Assembly: GCA_963804375.1 (NCBI GenBank)
Contig: CAWDQE010000004.1
Location: 558,001 to 622,000, forward strand
Reading direction: 5' to 3'
Origin: JANXQG01 sp963804375
GTDB lineage: Bacteria; Planctomycetota; Planctomycetia; Pirellulales; Thermoguttaceae
DNA length: 64,000 nucleotides
Shown here: piece after piece, positions 51,832-58,836 of the stretch
Layout: the number at the start of each line of letters is the position of its first letter
Position numbering within the stretch: the stretch's first letter is position 1
Notes under the pieces: generated by a model
Seen by the model: only the letters and a program-made list of their open reading frames with translations
What the model was told of the DNA's origin: nothing
Databases searched by the model: none
Position numbers and translations under genes: made by a program

Positions 51832-52735
51832 TTATTTGCAGGCGGCCGGAGCGCAGCAGGCCGGGCGCAGGGCGCCGGAGCACAGGCGGGTGCTGCACAG
51901 CACTTGGGGGCTTCGCAGCAGGCCGGAGCGCAGCAGGTGTGGCAGCAAGCCTTCAGTTCCGCAAGCAGGTGGCGGTGGCAACGCTCTTTGCAGCACGAAC
52001 CGCAAGCCGGCTCACAGCACTTGGGAGCCGCACAGCACTTGGGGGCTTCGCAGCAGGCCGGAGCGCAGCAGGAGTGGCAGCAGGCCTTCAGTTCGGCCAA
52101 CAGGTGCCGATGGCACTTCGGGGCGCACTCGCAACCACAAGCCTTCTCACAGCACTTGGGGGCTGCACAGCAGGCCGGAGCACAGGGCGCCGGAGCTGCA
52201 CAGCAGGCCGGAGCGCAGGGCGCCGGAGCGCAAGCGCCGGAGCGCAGGGCGCCGGAGCGGCACAGCAGGCCGGAGCGCAGCAGCTCTTCTCGCAGCAACA
52301 ATGGCAGCAAGCCAGCTTGGCCTTCAGCCGCTCCAGGAGGTGAGGACGGCAGCTCTTCGGGACACAACCGCAGGCCGGCTCACAGCACTTGGGGGCTTCG
52401 CAGGCCGGTGCACAGGGCGCCGGAGCACAAGCCGGAGCTGCACAGCACTTGGGGGCTTCACAGCAGGCCGGAGCGCAGCAGCTCTTCTCGCAACAACGAT
52501 GGCAGCGGGCCTTCAGCCGCTCGCAGAGGCCAGGACGGCAACTCTTCGGAGCACACGCCTGCTCACAGCACTTGGGGGCTTCGCAGCAGGCCGGAGCGCA
52601 GGGCGCCGGAGCTGCACAGCACGCGGGGGCTTCACAACAGCCCGGACCAAACAGATTGGCCCGAGCATTGTTGGTGATGGCGACGACGCTCAAAGCGATC
52701 AGGGCCACCGCCGACAACAGAAAACGACGCTTCAT
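51832..52735 (-). CDS. Secreted Cys-rich repeat protein (two frame breaks)
   Basis: AAAGGAG precedes ATG 52735, which opens a signal peptide (FLLSAVALIALSVVAITNNA). The mature protein alternates Cys/Ala/Pro segments (ACCEAPKCCAAPACAPAPC) with four amphipathic helices of the type CHRHLLAELKACCHSCC. The given sequence changes frame near 52232-52236 and again near 51866; adding one C at each makes one continuous 301-residue protein ending APAACK at 51832-51834. Roughly a quarter of residues are Cys, implying a disulfide-linked or metal-binding envelope polymer. I know no named family. Repeats make this region prone to both slippage and assembly error. Confidence 0.7.
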
Positions 52736-53048
52736 GGGAGTTACTCCTTTTGACAAAGACCCAACGGGAAAATCACGCTAACTAGCGTAGATAGGGATTT
52801 CGGGTCCGATCTAGCGATCCTATCGACGAAGTAACACGCCGTCTTTTAGCTAGACAACCCATTTCCGCCAAAAGACGCATTTTCCTGGGCCGGCTATGCC
52901 GCTCAGGCCGACTATGACGATTTTCCCGCCACTTTTCGGGCTTGTTCCCAACGGTCCCATGCGTGTAAAAGGCCGCTCGTGACGAAAGTGCCGCTGCCGG
53001 CATCCAAGCAGGAGTACCCTCGCGGCGAAACAGAACACGCTGCCACCT

Positions 53049-53606
53049 ATGGCCGTTGACCTGGTTCATTGCACTGACGAGCAGTTAGCCGCCGAGACCG
53101 CCCGAGAGAGTTCCGACGGCCCGGCCTTCGTGGCGCTGGTCGGCAGGTTTCGCCCGCGGGTGTGGCGAATCTGTTTCCGGCTCTTGGGTAACGAGCAGGA
53201 CGCCGCCGACGCCGCCCAAGAGGTTTTCCTTCGGCTTTTTTTGCACCGCGCCCGCTTTGCGGGGCGTTCGAAATACGCCACTTGGGTGCATGCGATTACG
53301 GTCAAGACCTGCCTGGCGATACGACGGAGCCGAGGGCGGCGACAACGGCACGAAAAGGTCGGTTCGGAAGCCGAGTGGGAGGCGCGGCAGCCGGCTCCCC
53401 CATGCGCTCCACAGGGCCTGAACATGGATCTGTTAAAGATGTTGGAAACGCTCGGCGAAGAGGACCGAGCGCTGTTGCTTTTGAAATACGCCGAAGCGTA
53501 TGAATACGAGGAACTGGCGGAGATTTTTGAGATCTCGGTTTCGGCCTGCAAAATGCGCATCAGCCGCGCCCGAGAAAAACTACGAGGGCGATTTCCCGAA
53601 GCCTAA
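53049..53606 (+). CDS. ECF-type RNA polymerase sigma factor
   Basis: A 185-residue sigma-70 family protein with region 2 (FRPRVWRICFRLLGNEQDAA, DAAQEVFLRLF) and region 4 (ALLLLKYAEAYEYEELAEIF, VSACKMRISRAREKLR), and no regions 1 or 3. The small gene 3 nt downstream encodes a membrane protein and may be its regulator. Target promoters are unknown. The 290-nt region upstream (52757-53048) is divergent with the Cys-rich gene and should hold both promoters. Confidence 0.93.
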   Translation: MAVDLVHCTDEQLAAETARESSDGPAFVALVGRFRPRVWRICFRLLGNEQDAADAAQEVFLRLFLHRARFAGRSKYATWVHAITVKTCLAIRRSRGRRQRHEKVGSEAEWEARQPAPPCAPQGLNMDLLKMLETLGEEDRALLLLKYAEAYEYEELAEIFEISVSACKMRISRAREKLRGRFPEA

Positions 53607-53609
53607 ACT

Positions 53610-53834
53610 ATGAAAGATTTTCTGGAACAACTGGCCGATGGCGAGGTCCGCGAGCCCCCGCCGGACTTTGACCGGCGGTTGCACTTGCGGGTCAATCGCA
53701 CACTCGTAGTTCAGCACGTCATCGACTTTTTCATCGGTGCGATCGCCTGGAGCGCGATGCATTTTTTGCGTGCCACGTTTGGCTGGTTGCTACTGACCAT
53801 CACCGGCCGATTTCCCGATCGCGACCGCCGTTAA
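53610..53834 (+). CDS. Small single-span membrane protein, possible anti-sigma partner
   Basis: 74 residues: an acidic cytoplasmic N-terminus (MKDFLEQLADGEVREPPPDF), DRRLHLRVNRTLVVQHVIDF, and a hydrophobic segment over about 38-65 (FIGAIAWSAMHFLRATFGWLLLTI). It starts 3 nt after the sigma factor stop. Small size and position suggest a regulator or anchor of the sigma factor, but it lacks a zinc-binding anti-sigma (ZAS) motif. Confidence 0.7.
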   Translation: MKDFLEQLADGEVREPPPDFDRRLHLRVNRTLVVQHVIDFFIGAIAWSAMHFLRATFGWLLLTITGRFPDRDRR

Positions 53835-53898
53835 CTTCGCGATATAATGGGAAGATGCGGCGTGCTTTCCGTTCCATAGGGATCTCTTTCCTCGCAAG

Positions 53899-54600
53899 AT
53901 GACCAGTCTCCCGCCATCCCGATTTTTCCCCCCGGCCGAAAGTGCCGACTCGGAAGGCGTGGTTGGGTTCGGTGGAAGGCTCACGCCGGAATGGCTGCTG
54001 GACGCCTACCAGCATGGTATTTTTCCCTGGCCAACAGGGGATCCGAGCCTGCCCGTACCGTGGTGTTCGCCCGACCCGCGTGCGATCTTTGAATTGGATC
54101 ATTTCCACGTCCCCAGGCGACTCGCCCAGACTTGCCGGAGCGAGAAGTTCCACGTAACGTTCGACGCCGATTTTTCCGGCGTCATTCGGGGATGCGCAAC
54201 GGCCGGCATGCGCCGCGGTCAAACATGGCTGACGCCGCCCATGATTCGGGCGTACACGCAACTCTTCGAATTGGGGCATGGCCATAGCGCCGAAGTCTGG
54301 CACGACGATCGCTTGGCCGGGGGGACCTATGGTCTGGCAATTGGCGGGTTTTTCGCTGCGGAATCAATGTTCTATCAGGTCCGCGATGCCTCTAAAGTGG
54401 CACTGGTACACCTTGTCGAGCGGCTTCGTCGTCGAGGGTACGCGCTCATGGATATCCAGCAACTTACGCCGCACACTGCACAGTTTGGGGCGATTGAAAT
54501 CCCGCGTGCTGAGTATTTGCGACGACTAGCAAAGGCCCTGTGCGCCGCCGTAACGTTCGGTGACGAAGGGAAACAGACCTTGCAATCCGCATCGCCATGA
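53899..54600 (+). CDS. aat: Leucyl/phenylalanyl-tRNA-protein transferase
   Basis: Aat adds Leu or Phe to N-terminal Lys/Arg of proteins, marking them for ClpS/ClpAP (N-degron pathway). The 233-residue protein has GFGGRLTPEWLLDAYQHGIF, WPTGDPSLPVPWCSPDPRAI, TWLTPPMIRAYTQLFELGH, EVWHDDRLAGGTYGLAIGGF, FAAESMFYQVRDASKVALVH, and LMDIQQLTPHTAQFGA, matching the family along its whole length. The usual GVxxGxxFxGESMF is present with small changes. Confidence 0.95.
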   Translation: MTSLPPSRFFPPAESADSEGVVGFGGRLTPEWLLDAYQHGIFPWPTGDPSLPVPWCSPDPRAIFELDHFHVPRRLAQTCRSEKFHVTFDADFSGVIRGCATAGMRRGQTWLTPPMIRAYTQLFELGHGHSAEVWHDDRLAGGTYGLAIGGFFAAESMFYQVRDASKVALVHLVERLRRRGYALMDIQQLTPHTAQFGAIEIPRAEYLRRLAKALCAAVTFGDEGKQTLQSASP

Positions 54601-54634
54601 GTTACCACTAAGGGTTTATGGAAGGTAATGGCCC

Positions 54635-55042
54635 ATGAGTGACGACAGCAACAGCGTGGAGAATTCGCAAGCTGCGGTGCGGAAAAAGGTTCTCCTTGTC
54701 GACGACGACCGCGAAATCGTCGAATCGATGCGGATTGCGCTTGAGGACAAGGGCTTCGAGGTCTTCGTTGCCCGCGACGGCAATCAAGGCTTGCAAATGG
54801 CCGAGCGCTATGACCCAGACCTTGTGATCCTCGACATGATGATGCCCAAGCGGAGCGGATTTCTGGTTTTAGAGAAACTCCGCCGGATGCGTCCCGTGCC
54901 GTTGCGAGTGATCATGATCACGGCCAACGAAGGCACTCGCCACAAGCGCTACGCCGAAGAAAGCCTTGGCGTCGACGATTATTTCCTCAAGCCCTTCGCC
55001 ATGGACCGTCTGCTGGAAAGCGTGACGCGGCTGCTGAAGTAG
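54635..55042 (+). CDS. Single-domain response regulator (receiver)
   Basis: A 135-residue CheY-like receiver: acidic pocket VLLVDDDREIV, phosphoacceptor Asp in LVILDMMMPKRSG, Thr in MITANEG and Lys in YFLKPFAMDRL. No output domain, so it probably acts through a partner protein or phosphorelay. An 18-residue Ser/Asn-rich leader precedes the domain. It is 34 nt after aat and probably separate in function; the gene next to it is convergent. Confidence 0.93.
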   Translation: MSDDSNSVENSQAAVRKKVLLVDDDREIVESMRIALEDKGFEVFVARDGNQGLQMAERYDPDLVILDMMMPKRSGFLVLEKLRRMRPVPLRVIMITANEGTRHKRYAEESLGVDDYFLKPFAMDRLLESVTRLLK

Positions 55043-55045
55043 GGA

Positions 55046-55822
55046 CTACTTCTTTTCGGCGCTGCTCGCTTTCGGCTGGACCTTCGGAATCAACACGATC
55101 GTCACAGGGGTGCCGGGCTCGGGCAGGCTGTCTTTGTTGGCCTCAAACGAACGGTCTTCGATTGCACTCGCGCTGACCACCGGCAGGTCCAGCATGGCGA
55201 TCGGGTTGTTCAGCACGCAAACGAATTCCCCGCCGTCGGCCATGAAGTGTTTTCCACCTTCTCCGTCATCGGCAAAACGGCTGCCGGCGAAGACCCAGGT
55301 TTTTGCGGGCGGCTTCTTCGTCTTCATGTCGCGAATCCAGTTGCGGGCGTCGGTGCGCTCGATCTTGCCTTTTTTGTTCTTCCACCGCACTTCGATGGCA
55401 ATCTCGTCGCCCGTCGCCACGGTGGTCTTGTCGTCCTTGTAATAGGACGGATGTCCGGACTTGGCGCCGCATAGGATCAAGGCCAACTCAACCTGCTGGA
55501 AGACCGACATTTGGCCCTCCTGGCGGGGCTGGTTGTCGATCACCAGCACCGACTCATAAGCCCTTTGTTTGGTGGTGATAAAGAACTCCAGGGGATAATC
55601 CGCTTTGCAGGTTTCGCCCACCAGCACCACTTGCTTGTTCTTCGGGTCGAGCCAAGCGGCATATTTGCCGAGTTGTTTGAGACCTTTCAGATTTTCGACC
55701 AGTGGCGGACCGAGATCGCGCGGTTTGGGGGCCGGTTCGGGTTCATCGGCCCGAGCCGTGGGCGTAAACGCGAGAAAAACGGTGAGCAGGGTCATTCGAA
55801 TTGCGGTACCCGGTGATTTCAT
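55046..55822 (-). CDS. Secreted hypothetical protein
   Basis: A 258-residue protein with AAAGG before the ATG and a signal peptide (MTLLTVFLAFTPTARA), then a Pro-rich segment (DEPEPAPKPRDLGPP). The mature domain is globular and beta-rich (YAAWLDPKNKQVVLVGETCK, YPLEFFITTKQRAYESVLVI, GDEIAIEVRWKNKKGKIERT, TWVFAGSRFADDGEGGKHFM, GGEFVCVLNNPIAMLDLPV). This pattern resembles a YdjY-like metal-binding exported domain, but I cannot confirm it. Stop codons of this and the receiver gene are 3 nt apart. Confidence 0.75.
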   Translation of the reverse strand: MKSPGTAIRMTLLTVFLAFTPTARADEPEPAPKPRDLGPPLVENLKGLKQLGKYAAWLDPKNKQVVLVGETCKADYPLEFFITTKQRAYESVLVIDNQPRQEGQMSVFQQVELALILCGAKSGHPSYYKDDKTTVATGDEIAIEVRWKNKKGKIERTDARNWIRDMKTKKPPAKTWVFAGSRFADDGEGGKHFMADGGEFVCVLNNPIAMLDLPVVSASAIEDRSFEANKDSLPEPGTPVTIVLIPKVQPKASSAEKK

Positions 55823-56223
55823 GGCGATGGACCTTTCGCTACTATGGCAGGTGAGAAGGCATTTAAGAAAGACCAGTGCATTCCATGTGCCGGAGCGGAT
55901 TGGGGGATGGGGAAACGCATGATTTCTATACTATACCATGATTTCTGGCGAACCAGTCCCGTTCCAATTGGCGCTTGCGGTGTCGAACCGATCATCAGTC
56001 GTGTCGGAAGGACCGACAGCCGGATCTCTGAGCACCGCGGGCGATTCCTGTAGACGATCCTGTGCAGTACAATCGGACTCTTGCCGTTCTGATTGCGCCA
56101 GCACGCGGAACGGTAGGGTCGGCGGGCACCATGTCGGGCACCATGTACCCATGGTCGTGGTCGGCCCGTCTATTTTTGAGGAGGCGGGCCAAAGCCCACC
56201 CTGAAATTGTAAAGGCTCCCTTG
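55823..56223. other. Intergenic region with short GGGCACCATGT direct repeats
   Basis: 401 nt between divergent genes, no supported gene. GTCGGGCACCATGT-like units occur at 56127 and 56139, followed by ACCCATGGTC, which makes a small palindromic cluster. A frame is open from 56062 into the next gene but lacks coding features before 56224. Confidence 0.4.
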
Positions 56224-57999
56224 ATGCACGTGATTCCGATGGGAAAACCCGCCGGCCGGCTAGTTGATCTGCTGGACGGTCCCCAACTCCTTGCCGCCAC
56301 CCTTTGGGGTCGCCCTACGTCACCCGAAGCGATCAGCCAACGAGCAGTGGCGTGGATGAAAGCGGTCGGTCGGCCGGTGTGTGATCTGACTCTGGCCTTG
56401 GAGGCTATTGCCTGGGCAGAGGGTTTGCCTTCTCTCCGGGAAATTCTCGGATCGGAGGTTTGGCAGGCGCTGGCCGAGTGCTTGTCGGGCTTACCGGTCG
56501 AGGTCGATGAGCAGACGTTGAGTGACCAGCCACTAGTCCATCAGATCCTCGCGGGAGAGCTGGCATGGACGTTGGCTTCGCGCTTGCCCCAGAGCCCGGT
56601 TTCCCGTCGCTGGGAAAGGAGCGGCCAGAAGGCGATCTCCCTTGGCCTTAGCCAAATCCTGGATCGTCAGGGCATGCCGCCGGCGAAGCATTTTCGTATC
56701 CTCCGCCCGTTGTTGGCCTGCTGGACCCGCTGCCGGGCGTTGGCCGGGAGGTTATCGCATGGTGGCTTGGGTCCTCGGCCCGAACAACGGTTCCGGCGGT
56801 TCGTGCGGAATGCCTTGCGGTGCACTCGTCCTGATGGGCAGACTTTGTTTGCCGAGGATGAGCTGGCGTCTTGGCCGCGGGCTTCGTGGGGACGCGAGCT
56901 ATTCGACGCCGTGCTGAAAAGCGGCGTGGAAGAAATTGACCGCCGGTTGGCTGCGACTGCGGGGTACGCGGTGCCCGGTTTGCCCAATTTGTCGCCGGGC
57001 TCTGTCGCCAAGGCGGCGAAGAAGGCGGCCGATCTGCCGCCCGCTTCCATCTGCTGTGAAGACAGTGCGATTGCGGTCATGCGTCGCAACTGGAACCGCG
57101 ATGACGAGCGGATCGCGGTGCTATTTGCGGGGCAGAACTGCGAGATCGAGTTGGTCTCTTGCGGCCGGCTTGCCGCCACCGGGACATGGCGCTTTGAGAT
57201 TACCCAGCAGGGCCAGCAACTCCAGCCGGTATCGCACTGGGAATTAAGTTGCTGGTATAGCGATGAAGACGTCGACTATCTGGAATTGGAGATGGCGCTG
57301 ACCGCGGGCGTAAGGCTGCAGCGGCAGATCGTGCTGGCCCGAGAAGACAGGTTCCTGTTTCTCGCCGACGCCGTAATGGGTCCGCCACCCGCAAGCGGGT
57401 GCCCGGCAGGCCTTCCCTCGCGGAGCGGGGAGCCCAGCCCGGCAAGCCGACCGTGCAAGCATGGTGCCCGCCCCGGCGATATGCAGTACCACAGCGTTTT
57501 GCCATTGGCGCCACAGGTCGAATTCCGCGGAGCTGCGGAGAGCTACGAGGGCTTCTTGGTCCAGGGCGGAGCGGCGAATGCAGGCGGGTCATCTGCGACC
57601 GCTGCTCGGCCGCTGGCCCAGGTGCTGCCGTTGGGGATGCCAGAATGGCGGGCGGAACCACACGATGGCGACTTGAAGTCGACTGCGGAGGGCCTGGAAC
57701 TTCGGCAGAGCACCACGGGACAGCGGCTTTTCGCCCCGCTATTCATCGACCTCGATCGCAGCCGATTCCGCCGCCGCATGACCTGGCGGCAACTTACCGT
57801 GGCCGAATCGCTCGCGCCAGTGCCCCGGGACGTGGCCGTCGGTTTCCGTATTGCCATTGGCGATCGTCAATGGATTATCTACCGATCCTTGGCCGCAAGC
57901 GGCAATCGCACGCTGCTGGGCCACAACCTCGCCACGGAATCGCTGATCGCCCGATTCGGCGAGGACGGCGAAGTGACGTCGATCGTTGAAATTGAATGA
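56224..57999 (+). CDS. Hypothetical protein, possibly heparinase II/III-like
   Basis: From ATG 56224 (MHVIPMGKPAGRLVDLLDGP) the protein has 591 residues. The N-terminal 280 are helical (QRAVAWMKAVGRPVCDLTLA, FRILRPLLACWTRCRALAGR) and the C-terminal half is a beta sandwich (SAIAVMRRNWNRDDERIAVL, WELSCWYSDEDVDYLELEMA, RQIVLAREDRFLFLADAV). Helical barrel plus beta sandwich is the plan of heparinase II/III-like lyases, but catalytic Tyr/His motifs are not evident and no signal peptide is visible, so this is a guess at fold. Residues near 387-418 come from an inserted repeat. Confidence 0.6.
   Translation: MHVIPMGKPAGRLVDLLDGPQLLAATLWGRPTSPEAISQRAVAWMKAVGRPVCDLTLALEAIAWAEGLPSLREILGSEVWQALAECLSGLPVEVDEQTLSDQPLVHQILAGELAWTLASRLPQSPVSRRWERSGQKAISLGLSQILDRQGMPPAKHFRILRPLLACWTRCRALAGRLSHGGLGPRPEQRFRRFVRNALRCTRPDGQTLFAEDELASWPRASWGRELFDAVLKSGVEEIDRRLAATAGYAVPGLPNLSPGSVAKAAKKAADLPPASICCEDSAIAVMRRNWNRDDERIAVLFAGQNCEIELVSCGRLAATGTWRFEITQQGQQLQPVSHWELSCWYSDEDVDYLELEMALTAGVRLQRQIVLAREDRFLFLADAVMGPPPASGCPAGLPSRSGEPSPASRPCKHGARPGDMQYHSVLPLAPQVEFRGAAESYEGFLVQGGAANAGGSSATAARPLAQVLPLGMPEWRAEPHDGDLKSTAEGLELRQSTTGQRLFAPLFIDLDRSRFRRRMTWRQLTVAESLAPVPRDVAVGFRIAIGDRQWIIYRSLAASGNRTLLGHNLATESLIARFGEDGEVTSIVEIE
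57383..57476. repeat. Palindromic insert in the 591-residue protein gene
   Basis: GCCACCCGCAAGCGGGTGCC opens it (hairpin ACCCGC/GCGGGT), followed by further GGTGCCCG and CCCGGC pieces. The segment is read in frame as PPPASGCPAGLPSRSGEPSP and on to ARPGD, between two beta strands. The ACCCGC-AA-GCGGGT core equals the centre of the palindrome at 47511-47526. Confidence 0.65.
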
Positions 58000-58027
58000 C
58001 GACTTCGCCGACAGTGAATCACCTCGA

Positions 58028-58198
58028 TCAGATCGAGTTTGCGACATTCGAAAAGACGCTGCTTGTGGCGCTGCCGAGCGTGCTGATGGCCGCGATGCAG
58101 ACACAAATGATCAGCGCGAGCATCACAGCGTATTCGACCGCGGTGGGCCCGTCTTCGGAAATCAGGAATCGACGCAACTTAAATATGAACGACTTCAT
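58028..58198 (-). CDS. Flp/Fap-type pilin (type IVb)
   Basis: A 56-residue prepilin. GGGAG upstream selects ATG 58198 (MKSFIFKLRRFLISEDG). The prepilin cleavage site is after Gly, followed by PTAVEYAVMLALIICVCIAA, with the required Glu at +5 of the mature protein. Flp pilins form adhesive Tad pili; no other Tad genes are in the window, so this is an isolated copy. It is convergent with the preceding gene. Confidence 0.9.
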   Translation of the reverse strand: MKSFIFKLRRFLISEDGPTAVEYAVMLALIICVCIAAISTLGSATSSVFSNVANSI

Positions 58199-58226
58199 GG
58201 TCACTCCCATTCGATAGAGAAGTATG

Positions 58227-58365
58227 CTTTAGCGCCCGTCCACCAACAACTCCGCGTGTGGTGCCGCCGTCCTGGCTGCCTGGCAGGCGGGACGCCTGCT
58301 CGACAAACTAGCAGGCGGGCCGCCTGCACCACAAGGTCGTCTTGGACGGGTCCTAACTAAAGCGT
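58227..58365. repeat. Composite palindrome (GCAGGCGGG type) before the VWA/STN gene
   Basis: Outer arms CTTTAGCGCCCGTCCA (58227-58242) and TGGACGGGT...CTAAAGCG (58346-58365); middle arms TGTGGTGC (58256-58263) and GCACCACA (58326-58333); two copies of a GCAGGCGGG-GCCTGC palindrome inside. No gene overlaps. The remaining 58366-58836 shows nothing else. Confidence 0.6.
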
Positions 58366-58836
58366 AGGTCATTCCGGCTAACTGTGCAATTTACCGGTCC
58401 GATTCTCTTGAAATTGCCCCCTTCAAGCGTTGTACCGGCCGGTGGAGGCAGTTCGGAAGGCGGAAGCGGGCAAACGCCAGGCCAAGCATGCCTTTAGAGC
58501 TTCAATTCAGGCACCTGGCCGGGGACTTGCTTGACGTATCCAGCACACCTATCGCCCCGCCGAAACAACGAATCTGCCTAATTTGTGGTATTCTCGCACC
58601 CCCTTTTGGAATTATTGACCCAGTTGCCCCGGCATGCAAGAATGATAGTTGAGGGCTCGTCCGCCAGTGATGGCTCAGCAGTGCCTTCCTGATCTGCGGC
58701 ATGGGTCTTCAGCATCTGCTGCACCGGCGCCTGCCGGGGGCAGATACCATCTATATCCGTGAAATCCCTGTGGTCTCCGTTGCCGCCATGGAACACGGTC
58801 AACGGACCCCACCTAGACATCTTCGGAGAGAAAGGC

